The translations under genes and the position numbers were made by a program. 64,000 bases of DNA. Origin: an uncultured Eubacteriales bacterium (GTDB lineage Bacteria; Bacillota; Clostridia; Oscillospirales; Acutalibacteraceae). The notes below the pieces were generated by a model. The model searched no databases and was not told where the DNA came from. It saw only the letters and a list, made by a program, of their open reading frames with translations. Every line of letters begins with the position of its first letter. The stretch's first letter is position 1. The stretch covers positions 1-64,000 of the forward strand of contig CAKSHM010000004.1 in NCBI GenBank assembly GCA_934457415.1. The letters are read 5' to 3'. Shown one piece after another: positions 7,564 to 15,228 of this stretch.

Positions 7564-7605
7564 GAAACAGTGAAAACTTGAACCTTCACTGTTTCTTTAT
7601 TTTTT
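7564..7605 (+). terminator. Terminator of the toxin/immunity unit
   Basis: GAAACAGTGAA/TTCACTGTTTC hairpin followed by a T-rich run, 102 bases after the immunity gene. Confidence 0.85.
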
Positions 7606-7735
7606 GCAATAAGCTGCGGAGGAGTTCGGACAAGGGCGGCTTGCAAATCTGCAAATCGCTGCCTTTCGGCGAACGGGTGCAAAGCCCGTGGGTAATGAGC
7701 GTACGCGAGGCGATAACACACGGCAGTGTGCGGAA
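7606..7735. other. G+C-rich, hairpin-rich stretch with no gene
   Basis: About 130 bases richer in G+C than the surroundings, with small inverted repeats such as ACGGGTGCAAAGCCCGT and CACACGGCAGTGTG. It ends at the second tRNA-Gln repeat. No credible open frame is seen. It could be a structured RNA or what is left of an integrated element's recombination region. Confidence 0.4.
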
Positions 7736-7757
7736 AATCCCTATTCCCCAGTCAAAA
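7736..7757 (+). repeat. Direct repeat 2: copy of the tRNA-Gln 3' end
   Basis: Identical to 6397-6418 except T for C at 7752, which turns the encoded CCA into TCA. There is no tRNA body upstream, so it is a fragment as left by site-specific integration. Confidence 0.7.
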
Positions 7758-7775
7758 CCCTTCCCGAACGATGTT

Positions 7776-7823
7776 TGATATGCACCCCAAAAGTGTCTAA
7801 CTTTTGGGGTGCATATCATTTTT
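7776..7823. terminator. Very strong bidirectional hairpin
   Basis: TGATATGCACCCCAAAAGT pairs perfectly with ACTTTTGGGGTGCATATCA around a 5-base loop; T5 follows on the plus strand. It sits downstream of the kinase/aminotransferase/rsmA operon on the minus strand. Confidence 0.8.
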
Positions 7824-7865
7824 CGGCAGGTTATTTTTAAATTATCAATTTTTAATTATCAAATT

Positions 7866-8774
7866 TCAATTTGAAAGCTTTTCGATTTCGGCAAGCCCGA
7901 AATATTTTCTCATATCGAAGAATGACGGCAAATTCCTTGAAAAAGCGGCGGCGGAAGCGCATGAAAGGGCAAATTTCAAGGCTTGAGCCTCGTCGCCTGT
8001 TTTGTCAAAGCCGTATAAAAATCCGGCAAAGGCGCTGTCTCCCGCTCCTACGGTGTTTAAAACCGTACCTTTTAATGCGTCAGCCCTGTAAACACCCTTT
8101 GAGCAGACAAGCAGCATTCCCTTTTCTCCCCTTGATACAAGAATGTTTTCCGCTCCCTCGCTTCTTAATTTTATTGCAAGGGTTATAAGCTCATCTTCGC
8201 CGTGCGCGTCGGTATCAAAGTATTCGTTTAACTCAAATTCGTTAGGCTTTATAAGAAAAGGCTTGTGTTTAACGGCCTCTTTAAGATATTCTCCCGTGCA
8301 GTCCGCCGCGAGGCGCACCTCGGGCTTTAAAACAGAGAGCACCTCTTTAAAGCTTTCAACCCCGTTTGCGCTGCCGCACACGCATAAAGTATCCTCTTCT
8401 TTTAAAAGCGATAAGAGGTTTTTAAGCGTTTTTAAATGTTTTTCTTCAATTTCGGGTCCCGAAGCGTTTATATCGGTGTCAGAGAGGCTGTGCAGCTTTA
8501 CATTTATTCTTGTCTGCAAGGGGCTTATATCAATAAGCCTGTTCCTTATTTTACTTTGATCCAAAAGTCTTTTAAGCTCTTTGCCCGAAAATCCGCCGGC
8601 GAAGCCCAAAGCGACATTGGGAACCCCTAATGTGTTTAAAACAGCGGAAACATTTATTCCTTTTCCGCCGAAGGTTATTTTCGTGTCGCTTACTCGGTTA
8701 ACCTCGCCCGAAACGATTTTTTCGGAATAAATATCGTAATCGAGCGAGGGATTAAAGGTTAAAGTGTAAATCAT
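7866..8774 (-). CDS. pfkB: PfkB-family hexose kinase (1-phosphofructokinase type)
   Basis: A 302-residue ribokinase-superfamily sugar kinase, most like 1-phosphofructokinase/tagatose-6-phosphate kinase, which phosphorylates a sugar phosphate with ATP to make a bisphosphate for glycolysis. It opens with MIYTLTFNPSLDY, has GGKGINVSAVLNTLG near residue 37 and the catalytic motif NTVGAGDSAFAGF near 240 (Asp as base). The start overlaps the end of the aminotransferase gene by 4 bases. No PTS gene adjoins it, so the substrate among fructose-1-P and tagatose-6-P stays open. Confidence 0.85.
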   Translation of the reverse strand: MIYTLTFNPSLDYDIYSEKIVSGEVNRVSDTKITFGGKGINVSAVLNTLGVPNVALGFAGGFSGKELKRLLDQSKIRNRLIDISPLQTRINVKLHSLSDTDINASGPEIEEKHLKTLKNLLSLLKEEDTLCVCGSANGVESFKEVLSVLKPEVRLAADCTGEYLKEAVKHKPFLIKPNEFELNEYFDTDAHGEDELITLAIKLRSEGAENILVSRGEKGMLLVCSKGVYRADALKGTVLNTVGAGDSAFAGFLYGFDKTGDEAQALKFALSCASAAAFSRNLPSFFDMRKYFGLAEIEKLSN

Positions 8775-9955
8775 TTTTTATACTCTTCAAACAGCGCTTT
8801 AAACGCGGGAATTGAGCGCTCTATCTGCTCTTTTGTAACACAGTATGCTATTCTTGCGTATCCGTCGCATCCGAAATCTCCGCTCGGGACCAAAAGAAGC
8901 TCGTGCTTTTTCGCTCTTTCGCAGAATGCCTCCGCACTTTTTTCGGGAGATTTTATAAAAAGGTAAAAAGCACCGTCGGGATGAACTGCGGAAAATCCTA
9001 TTTCCGTTAAGGAATTATATAAAAGCGTTCGGTTTTCATCATAAGTCTTTAAATCCGGCATTATGCCGTCGCATTCCCTTATTGTGTACTGTAAAAGACT
9101 CGGCGCGCAAACAAATCCTAAGCTTCTTCCCGCACCGCATACCGCAAAATATAAATCTCTGTTGCACGGAATTTTCGGGCTTACCATTATATAGCCTATT
9201 CTTTCCCCGGGCAAAGAAAGAGACTTGCTGTAGGAATAGCAAACAACGGTGTTATCATAAATGTTCGGAATGTACGGAACATCCGTATCATATGCAAGCT
9301 CCCTGTACGGCTCGTCGCTTACGATAAATATTTCCCTTTTAAATTCCTTTGATTTTTGCCTGAGAATTTTTGAAAGCGCTTCAAGCTCCTGCCTTGTGTA
9401 AACGACACCCGTCGGGTTATTAGGCGAATTTATGATAATCGCTCTGGTCTTTTCGCCTATTGCTTTTTTAACCGCCTCAGGGTCAATGTGCATTGTGTCT
9501 TTATTGCACATAACCGATTTTATTTTTGCTTCCGCATTATCGCAGAAAACCGCATATTCCGGAAAAAACGGCGCTAAAACTATCACCTCGTCGCCTTTTG
9601 TGCAGAGCGCCTTTAAGGTTATGGTAAGTGAGGCGGCGGCTCCGCAGGTCATGTATATATCCGAAGCCTGACAGTCAAAATCAAATCTTTTTTTAATATT
9701 TTCGGCTATTTTTTCTCTCGTTTTCGGGTCACCCTGAGCGGAGGTGTAGCCGTGAAGCTCAGTGGGGTCGCTCTCCTTGACGAGGCGCTCCATAGTCTCG
9801 GTTACGATTTCGGGGGAGGGAATGCTCGGATTTCCGAGACTGAAATCAAATACTCTGTCCGCTCCTATCTCAAATTTTCTGATTTTTGAGTATTCGAAAA
9901 TCTGCCTTATAACCGACGGTTTTTTTCCGAGCGCCGCCATTTTCTCATTTATCAT
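8771..9955 (-). CDS. Class I/II PLP-dependent aminotransferase
   Basis: A 394-residue fold-type I aminotransferase of the aspartate aminotransferase superfamily. Visible are the substrate-binding N-terminus (FDFSLGNPSIPSPEI), NSPNNPTGVVY with the pyridoxal-ring Asn, the VSDEPYRELAYD aspartate motif, and the lysine that forms the Schiff base in SYSKSLSLPGERIG. ATG 9955 is preferred because AAAGGTG lies 6-8 bases before it; an in-frame GTG at 9964 abuts that site. The gene overlaps the 3' end of rsmA. The amino acid specificity cannot be told. Confidence 0.9.
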   Translation of the reverse strand: MINEKMAALGKKPSVIRQIFEYSKIRKFEIGADRVFDFSLGNPSIPSPEIVTETMERLVKESDPTELHGYTSAQGDPKTREKIAENIKKRFDFDCQASDIYMTCGAAASLTITLKALCTKGDEVIVLAPFFPEYAVFCDNAEAKIKSVMCNKDTMHIDPEAVKKAIGEKTRAIIINSPNNPTGVVYTRQELEALSKILRQKSKEFKREIFIVSDEPYRELAYDTDVPYIPNIYDNTVVCYSYSKSLSLPGERIGYIMVSPKIPCNRDLYFAVCGAGRSLGFVCAPSLLQYTIRECDGIMPDLKTYDENRTLLYNSLTEIGFSAVHPDGAFYLFIKSPEKSAEAFCERAKKHELLLVPSGDFGCDGYARIAYCVTKEQIERSIPAFKALFEEYKK

Positions 9956-10823
9956 TTTTATCACCTTTTATGATTTTAAATATTTCGTCGCTGAGATTTG
10001 CAAGCTCTTCAAGCGTAAGGTTTTCGCCGCGAATGCTTTCGCTTAAGTTCATTTCGGCAAGGATGCGCCTGATTTCGTTTTTATCAATACCGAGTGTTGA
10101 GGAAACCGTGTTTAAAAGCGTTTTCCGCCTTTGCGCAAAGCAAGCCTTTGCCGTTTTAAAAAACATTTCCTCGTTTAAAACTTTAACTTTAGGCTCTTTT
10201 CTTAAAGTAAGCCTTATTACCGCCGAATCAACCTTTGGCATAGGCAAAAAGCATTCTTTGTTTACATCAAATAAAATTTCCGCGTCCGATAAATAGTCGA
10301 CAGCGGCCGTAACCGCTCCCGCTGCTCTTGTTCCTACCTCTGCGCAGATTCGAAGAGCCGCTTCCTTTTGCACCATCGCCGTCACCGATTCTATATCGGG
10401 CTTTGAGCTTAAAATCCCCATTAAAATCGGGGAGGTTATATAATAAGGAAGATTTGCGCAGATATTGACCCTTTTGCAGTCCGAAAATTCCTGCGAAATA
10501 AGCGCGTTCAAATCGGTTTTTAAAACGTCGCCGAAAATAACCTTAACATTGTCAAAACCGGCAAGCGTTTTATCAAGAACGGGCTTTAATCTTTCGTCTA
10601 TTTCAATCGCAACAACCTTTTTCGCCGCTTCGCAAAGGCAGCAGGTCAAAACTCCCGCCCCCGGACCGATTTCGATAATTCCCGTGTCCTTATCCGCCGC
10701 GCTCCACGCCATTCTCGGGCATACCGAAGGGTCGGTGATAAAATTCTGCCCTAAGGATTTTTTAAAAGTAAAGCCCTCGCTTTCAAGAAGCTTTTTAAGT
10801 TCGGTTTTGCTGTTCTGCCGCAT
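9945..10823 (-). CDS. rsmA: 16S rRNA (adenine1518/1519-N6)-dimethyltransferase
   Basis: Dimethylates two adjacent adenines near the 3' end of 16S rRNA in late small-subunit assembly. The 292-residue product has the expected length and motifs: FKKSLGQNFITDP at the start, the SAM loop IEIGPGAGVLT, and NICANLPYYITSPIL (the NLPY catalytic motif). ATG 10823 gives the family N-terminus; the frame stays open to 10877 but that would add 18 unrelated residues. GGAGA is found just before ATG 10823. First gene of a compact rsmA-aminotransferase-pfkB operon. Confidence 0.95.
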   Translation of the reverse strand: MRQNSKTELKKLLESEGFTFKKSLGQNFITDPSVCPRMAWSAADKDTGIIEIGPGAGVLTCCLCEAAKKVVAIEIDERLKPVLDKTLAGFDNVKVIFGDVLKTDLNALISQEFSDCKRVNICANLPYYITSPILMGILSSKPDIESVTAMVQKEAALRICAEVGTRAAGAVTAAVDYLSDAEILFDVNKECFLPMPKVDSAVIRLTLRKEPKVKVLNEEMFFKTAKACFAQRRKTLLNTVSSTLGIDKNEIRRILAEMNLSESIRGENLTLEELANLSDEIFKIIKGDKNDK

Positions 10824-10893
10824 AGATTTCTCCAAATAATTAAGTATATAATCATTATAAATCAAATATAATTCCACTTCAAGAAAATTTTAG

Positions 10894-10922
10894 GTGACAA
10901 ACGAAAAAAAATATAGTATAAT
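10894..10922 (+). promoter_or_regulatory. Sigma-A promoter of the 10954 gene
   Basis: GTGACA (10894-10899), 17-base spacer, TATAAT (10917-10922). Its position rules out the in-frame GTG at 10894 as a translation start. Confidence 0.75.
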
Positions 10923-10953
10923 ACTTTTAAATCGTTTTTTTGGATGTGAAAAT

Positions 10954-11682
10954 ATGGACAGCAAGTATTTTGAAATAGTTTTAGGCGAGCTTTCGGAGTT
11001 TTTTAATGAAAACGGATTTAAAAATCGGGACGGTGTGTATTCCGACGGAAAGCTCAAGACAAAAATCGAATATGATGAGGAAAATAAGGTCTTTAAGCTT
11101 CTGACGGCCGAGGAGGGCGAGGAAGAATATAAGGTTTCTTCTTCATATCTTTTCGATGAGACCGAAAACGCAAAGGACGCCGAGGCGGTGGGTATTGATT
11201 TTCTGAACACTCTCCGCGATATTACGGGTATCAGGGTAAAGCGTACTGTCGATACAGACGGGATAGATCTTCCCACCTCGAAGTCAACCAATAATATTTC
11301 GGGATTTACAAAAAAAGTGCTTGACATCTTTCCGCAGTTAAAAGAGCTATATAAGGCAAGCGTGGCGGAAAACGGAAAGTTCCTTTATATGAATTTCTTT
11401 GCCGTTAATCTTGTTCCGCTTATAAAGGAAACCTTGAAATCGGGAAACAAAAAGCAGATTAAGAAGCTTATGGAAATGCTTGATTCGGGATTTGTAAACG
11501 GCGACAAGGACACTTCGGATATCGCGCTTGCGGTTCTTGCCGCGGCGGTATATAAAGACGGGGAATTAAAAACCGCTGCGATAAACGCGGCAGAGAGCTT
11601 TAATTATTTAAAGGAAGCGCTGATTCCTTTTATCCCTGTTTTCGAAAAAGATAAAAAACTCGTTGAAGCCCTTGTAAAATAA
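10954..11682 (+). CDS. Uncharacterised soluble acidic protein
   Basis: A 242-residue protein with no signal peptide or membrane segment that I do not recognise. The N-terminal third (MDSKYFEIVLGELSEFF) is acidic with alternating beta-like segments; a Ser/Thr/Asn linker (DLPTSKSTNNISGF) leads to a mostly helical C-terminal half. The start is set by a promoter whose -10 is at 10917-10922. It is monocistronic, divergent from rsmA, and followed directly by the rpmG promoter. Function unknown. Confidence 0.75.
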   Translation: MDSKYFEIVLGELSEFFNENGFKNRDGVYSDGKLKTKIEYDEENKVFKLLTAEEGEEEYKVSSSYLFDETENAKDAEAVGIDFLNTLRDITGIRVKRTVDTDGIDLPTSKSTNNISGFTKKVLDIFPQLKELYKASVAENGKFLYMNFFAVNLVPLIKETLKSGNKKQIKKLMEMLDSGFVNGDKDTSDIALAVLAAAVYKDGELKTAAINAAESFNYLKEALIPFIPVFEKDKKLVEALVK

Positions 11683-11692
11683 GAAAAAAAGC

Positions 11693-11721
11693 TTGACCTT
11701 GCAGGTGTTTTGTGGTATAAT
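11693..11721 (+). promoter_or_regulatory. Sigma-A promoter of the rpmG-secE-nusG operon
   Basis: TTGACC (11693-11698), 17-base spacer, TATAAT (11716-11721). Confidence 0.88.
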
Positions 11722-11728
11722 CACATTA

Positions 11729-11924
11729 CCTCTGTGAGGTCTTTTTTATTCTTAAAAAGACCGTTCAGTCGCGGTTGTACTTTATATTGTATTGTGCTTT
11801 CCGCAGGGCAACAATATGTTGCATTTGCGGTACAATATTGTCCGGCCGTAATGAGGGAGGCGTTTACTTTTTCGGGGAATCCGAAAAAAGCAAAAAATAT
11901 TTCCGTAAAGCGGGAGGTGCCGTT
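11729..11924 (+). promoter_or_regulatory. Structured leader of rpmG, with a small attenuator-like hairpin
   Basis: About 195 bases lie between the promoter and rpmG. Right after the expected transcript start ACCTC-tgt-GAGGT is followed by T6, resembling an early terminator. Further on CAACAATATGTTG and ACAATATTGT can pair. I do not recognise a known leader class. Confidence 0.4.
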
Positions 11925-12074
11925 ATGAGAGTAAAAATAACACTCGCTTGCACTGAATGCAAGCAACGCAACTACAACACAATGAAAAACAAGAAAAACG
12001 ATCCTGACAGACTTGAAATGAACAAGTATTGCAGGTTCTGCAGAAAGCACACCTTGCATAAGGAAACGAAGTAA
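11925..12074 (+). CDS. rpmG: 50S ribosomal protein L33
   Basis: A 49-residue ribosomal protein of the large subunit near the E site. It keeps two CxxC pairs (CTEC near residue 9 and CRFC near 36), so it is the zinc-binding form. GGGAGGT precedes the ATG. It begins the rpmG-secE-nusG transcript, the usual Firmicutes order. Confidence 0.97.
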   Translation: MRVKITLACTECKQRNYNTMKNKKNDPDRLEMNKYCRFCRKHTLHKETK

Positions 12075-12083
12075 GGAGGGCGA

Positions 12084-12773
12084 ATGATGAAAACCGTAAA
12101 CAGAATTTTACAGATTCTCGCAATCATATTCGGACTCGGTGCAATCGTTCTTTTCTTCCTGCCGTTTGCTCAGATTACCACAAACGGCAACGCAGTTACC
12201 GCTACCGGCGCTCAGCTGGCGTTCGGCGGCAAGCTTGACGGATTTGATTCCGCGCTCGCGAAATCTGCAGATATTCTTTTCTGCTTTATTCTGACAGCGT
12301 TCGGTTTCATTTTCAGCGTATTTTCTTTCAAAAAGAAGGGATTAAGATATGCTGCGTCGGCTTTCGGGATTGTTTCGGCAATCTATATGCTTGTTATCGC
12401 GCTTTCAAGCGCAAACAAGTTTGTCGATACGAGACCGCTTCCTAATGTAACTGCCGTTGAATACAAGGTCTTCGTTTTGCTTACCGCAATCGTGCTCTTT
12501 GCGTTTACCGCATGCGCCGTCGCCTATCTTTTGGTTGACGACTATCTTGAGGTAAAGGAATCGAAAACGAAGAAAACGATTTTTAAGAGAATAGCCCTTT
12601 TCTTCCGCGATTATAAGAGTGAGATCAAGAAGATCGTCTGGCCGGGACCCAGAGATGTCGTTAAAAACACCGTAATAGTTCTTATTATGTGCGTGCTTAT
12701 CGGCGTTCTTATTTGGGTGCTTGATTTCGGTATAGGAAGATTGCTTGAACTTATCCTTAACAAGTCTGCGTAA
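12084..12773 (+). CDS. secE: SecE preprotein translocase subunit with a large N-terminal membrane extension
   Basis: SecE stabilises SecY in the protein-export channel. The last ~65 residues are a normal SecE: FFRDYKSEIKKIVWPGPRDVVKNT followed by one transmembrane helix. The first ~155 residues are an added domain with four hydrophobic helices (about 10-28, 60-80, 88-106, 127-150) and a Gly/Ala/Thr-rich outside loop. Bacillus SecE is about 60 residues, so at 229 this is a natural fusion or extension. It sits between rpmG and nusG with AAGGAGG before the ATG, which supports its identity. Confidence 0.9.
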   Translation: MMKTVNRILQILAIIFGLGAIVLFFLPFAQITTNGNAVTATGAQLAFGGKLDGFDSALAKSADILFCFILTAFGFIFSVFSFKKKGLRYAASAFGIVSAIYMLVIALSSANKFVDTRPLPNVTAVEYKVFVLLTAIVLFAFTACAVAYLLVDDYLEVKESKTKKTIFKRIALFFRDYKSEIKKIVWPGPRDVVKNTVIVLIMCVLIGVLIWVLDFGIGRLLELILNKSA

Positions 12774-12785
12774 GGAGGAAGTTTG

Positions 12786-13316
12786 ATGTCCGAAAACAGC
12801 GAGGCAAAATGGTATGTAGTCCATACCTATTCAGGCTATGAAAACAAGGTGGCTTCGGATCTTGCGACTATGGTTGAAAGCCGCGGCATGCAGGATCTTA
12901 TTCAGGATATAAAAATTCCCATTGAAACAGTCACCGAGGTTAAAGAAGATAACCAGAAAAAGGAAGTCGAAAGAAAGATTTTCCCCGGTTATGTCTTCGT
13001 TAAAATGATCGTTACGGATGACAGCTGGTATGTCGTAAGAAACATCCGCGGCTGCACGGGATTTGTCGGACCCGGGTCTAAGCCCGTTCCGCTTACCGAG
13101 CAGGAGGTTGCCGACTTGGGCGTTGAAAAGCACAGCGTAGAAGTAGGGTACAGCGAGGGCGATTTGGTCAAAATCGTCAGCGGACCGCTTGAAGGCTACA
13201 GCGGAACCGTCAAAACGATCGACACCGCAAACAACAGCGTTTGCGTGGTTCTTTCGATGTTCGGAAGAGAAACACCCGTTGAGCTTGAGCTTGATCAGAT
13301 TTCTCTTTCAGACTAA
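12786..13316 (+). CDS. nusG: Transcription termination/antitermination factor NusG
   Basis: A 176-residue RNA polymerase-binding factor: an N-terminal NGN domain (WYVVHTYSGYENKVASDL; KIFPGYVFVKM) and a C-terminal KOW domain (EGDLVKIVSGPLEGYSGTV). It couples elongating polymerase to the ribosome or to Rho. GGAGG lies about 9 bases before ATG 12786. It lies 12 bases after secE. Confidence 0.97.
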   Translation: MSENSEAKWYVVHTYSGYENKVASDLATMVESRGMQDLIQDIKIPIETVTEVKEDNQKKEVERKIFPGYVFVKMIVTDDSWYVVRNIRGCTGFVGPGSKPVPLTEQEVADLGVEKHSVEVGYSEGDLVKIVSGPLEGYSGTVKTIDTANNSVCVVLSMFGRETPVELELDQISLSD

Positions 13317-13507
13317 AAAGTGTTGACAGTTTGTTTTATTAAAAGAAATTTTTCACTGTTGACTTCTGGCAAATAAAGGCTGTCTGCGGTAAAGGTAAAC
13401 CGTCCGCAAGACAAAAAACCTATTTGTCAAGTGGGAGGAGAAAGGAAGAGTCCTTCTCCGCCAAGTGTTAAAAAACACGGTTACCACGATTAATGGAGGT
13501 GCTATTT
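13317..13507 (+). promoter_or_regulatory. Leader between nusG and rplK, probable L1 autoregulation region
   Basis: It holds two TTGACA/T-like -35 boxes without clear -10 partners and two strong hairpins (GTCTGCGG...CCGCAAGAC around 13380-13412; GGAGAAAGGA...TCCTTCTCC around 13436-13459) ahead of the rplK ribosome site. In many bacteria L1 binds the rplKA leader mRNA; that role here is inferred from position. Confidence 0.5.
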
Positions 13508-13933
13508 ATGGCTCAGAAAATTACAGGTTATATTAAATTGCAGATTCCTGCCGGCAAAGCAACACCGGCTCCTCCGGTAGGTCCTGCACTCGGTCAGTAC
13601 GGCGTTAATATCATGGAATTCACAAAGGCTTTCAATGAAAGAACAAAAAATGATGTAGGCCTTATCATTCCTGTTGTTATCACGGTTTATGCAGACCGTT
13701 CATTCACATTCATTACCAAGACTCCGCCTGCTGCCGTTCTTATCAAGAAGGCTTGCGGTATTGAGTCCGCTTCGGGCACACCTAACAAAACAAAGGTTGC
13801 CAAGATTACAAGCGAGCAGGTAAGAAAAATCGCAGAAACAAAGATGCCCGACCTTAATGCGGCAAGTGTTGAATCAGCTATGAGCATGATCGCAGGTACA
13901 GCGCGCAGCATGGGCGTAGAAGTAGTCGATTAA
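13508..13933 (+). CDS. rplK: 50S ribosomal protein L11
   Basis: A 141-residue protein of the GTPase-associated centre that binds 23S rRNA helices 43/44 and is needed for RelA-type stress signalling. It starts MAQKITGYIKLQIPAGKATPAPPVGPALGQ..., with the proline-rich hinge and the C-terminal rRNA-binding part GTARSMGVEV. ATG 13508 is chosen over an in-frame ATG at 13493, which lies inside the ribosome site GGAGG (13495-13499). Confidence 0.98.
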   Translation: MAQKITGYIKLQIPAGKATPAPPVGPALGQYGVNIMEFTKAFNERTKNDVGLIIPVVITVYADRSFTFITKTPPAAVLIKKACGIESASGTPNKTKVAKITSEQVRKIAETKMPDLNAASVESAMSMIAGTARSMGVEVVD

Positions 13934-13991
13934 TTCTCTCTCGTGGGAGGAAAATTCCGATTTAACCACTTATTGGGAGGTAAATTTAAAA

Positions 13992-14687
13992 ATGAAACAC
14001 GGAAAAAAGTATAACAATAATGTAAATCTTATCGAAGCCGGTAAGTTTTATGATGTTGATGAAGCAGTTGCCGTTGCCGTAAAGACAGGTACTGCAAAAT
14101 TTGATGAAACAGTTGAGGTTCATGTCCGTCTCGGCGTTGACTCCCGTCACGCTGACCAGCAGGTAAGAGGCGCTGTTGTTCTTCCGAACGGTACAGGTAA
14201 AACCGTAAGAACACTCGTTATCGCAAAGCCTGACAAGGTTGAAGAGGCTCTCGCGGCAGGCGCTGATTTCGCAGGCGGCGAAGACATGGTTGCTAAAATT
14301 CAGAAAGAAAACTGGCTCGATTTCGATGTAGTTATCGCTACACCCGACATGATGGGTATGGTAGGCCGTCTCGGTAAGGTTTTAGGTCCGCGCGGACTTA
14401 TGCCTACTCCTAAGGCCGGAACCGTTACACCCGATGTTGTTAAGGCTGTAACCGAAGCTAAGGCAGGTAAGATTGAGTACCGTCTTGATAAGACAAATAT
14501 CATTCACTGCCCTATCGGTAAGGTTTCTTTCGGAGCTGAGAAAATAAGACAGAACTTTGATACTCTTATGGACGCTATCGTTAAGGCTAAGCCGGCAGCT
14601 ACTAAGGGACAGTATGTTAAGTCCTGCGTAATTGCTACAACTATGGGCCCGGGCGTAAAGCTTAATGTCGCTAAGTTCAGCGTATAA
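13992..14687 (+). CDS. rplA: 50S ribosomal protein L1
   Basis: A 231-residue protein of the L1 stalk, which moves deacylated tRNA out of the E site and in many bacteria represses its own rplKA mRNA. Clear family blocks: TAKFDETVEVHVRLGVD, GRLGKVLGPRGLMPTPKAGTVT and the C-terminal ATTMGPGVKLN. GGGAGGT precedes the ATG. A terminator follows directly, so rplJ-rplL are not part of this transcript. Confidence 0.98.
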   Translation: MKHGKKYNNNVNLIEAGKFYDVDEAVAVAVKTGTAKFDETVEVHVRLGVDSRHADQQVRGAVVLPNGTGKTVRTLVIAKPDKVEEALAAGADFAGGEDMVAKIQKENWLDFDVVIATPDMMGMVGRLGKVLGPRGLMPTPKAGTVTPDVVKAVTEAKAGKIEYRLDKTNIIHCPIGKVSFGAEKIRQNFDTLMDAIVKAKPAATKGQYVKSCVIATTMGPGVKLNVAKFSV

Positions 14688-14703
14688 TTTTTTAAAATAA
14701 TAA

Positions 14704-14742
14704 AAGCATCTTTCCTTAAATTCGGAAAGATGCTTATTTTTT
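14704..14742. terminator. Bidirectional terminator after rplA
   Basis: AAGCATCTTTCC/GGAAAGATGCTT followed by a T-rich run; shared with the converging HD-protein gene. Confidence 0.9.
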
Positions 14743-14745
14743 GTC

Positions 14746-15225
14746 CTAAAGCGAATTTTCAAGAGTCGCTAAGGCTTTTGGAATTTCAGGCATAAAATCC
14801 ATATACCACAGCTTTGTCTCTTCAATGTATCTAAGCTTAAAGCTCTTGTCGGCGTATTCGGCGGTCCTTAAATTGTGAAGCCTGTCCGCCCCTTTTACGG
14901 CAAAAGCCATCGGGTCGGATTTAATTCCCGAAATATAATCGGGCATAAAAATTTTGTCGGTCTTAGTCAGTAGCTTTACGGACTTTAAAACCTTTTTACC
15001 GCCTAAAAGCTCGATTTCCTGCTCGGTTGCGTCTGTATCCTCAAGCAAATCGTGAAAGAGCGCGGTTATTATATATTCCGCATCATAGCCCTTGTCGCTT
15101 ATGATTTTCGCAACAGCTTTTGGGTGGGTTATATAAGGCTCTCCGCCTATTCTTTTTTGCCCCGAATGCTTTTTTTCGGCAAACAACAGTGCCGATTTTA
15201 TAATTTGCTCTTCTTTTAAATTCAT
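14746..15225 (-). CDS. HD-domain hydrolase of the (p)ppGpp hydrolase (MESH1/SpoT-HD) type
   Basis: A 159-residue single HD domain. It shows the hallmarks of the SpoT/MESH1 hydrolase: HSGQKRIGGEPYITHP near residue 20, the HD-ED motif ALFHDLLEDT near 56-65, and KGADRLHNLRT near 110, which supply the Mn-binding His/Asp ligands. No synthetase domain follows, so it could be a small alarmone hydrolase or a related nucleotide phosphohydrolase. It is 3 bases downstream of another HD gene and probably co-transcribed with it. Confidence 0.8.
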   Translation of the reverse strand: MNLKEEQIIKSALLFAEKKHSGQKRIGGEPYITHPKAVAKIISDKGYDAEYIITALFHDLLEDTDATEQEIELLGGKKVLKSVKLLTKTDKIFMPDYISGIKSDPMAFAVKGADRLHNLRTAEYADKSFKLRYIEETKLWYMDFMPEIPKALATLENSL

Positions 15226-15228
15226 AAT

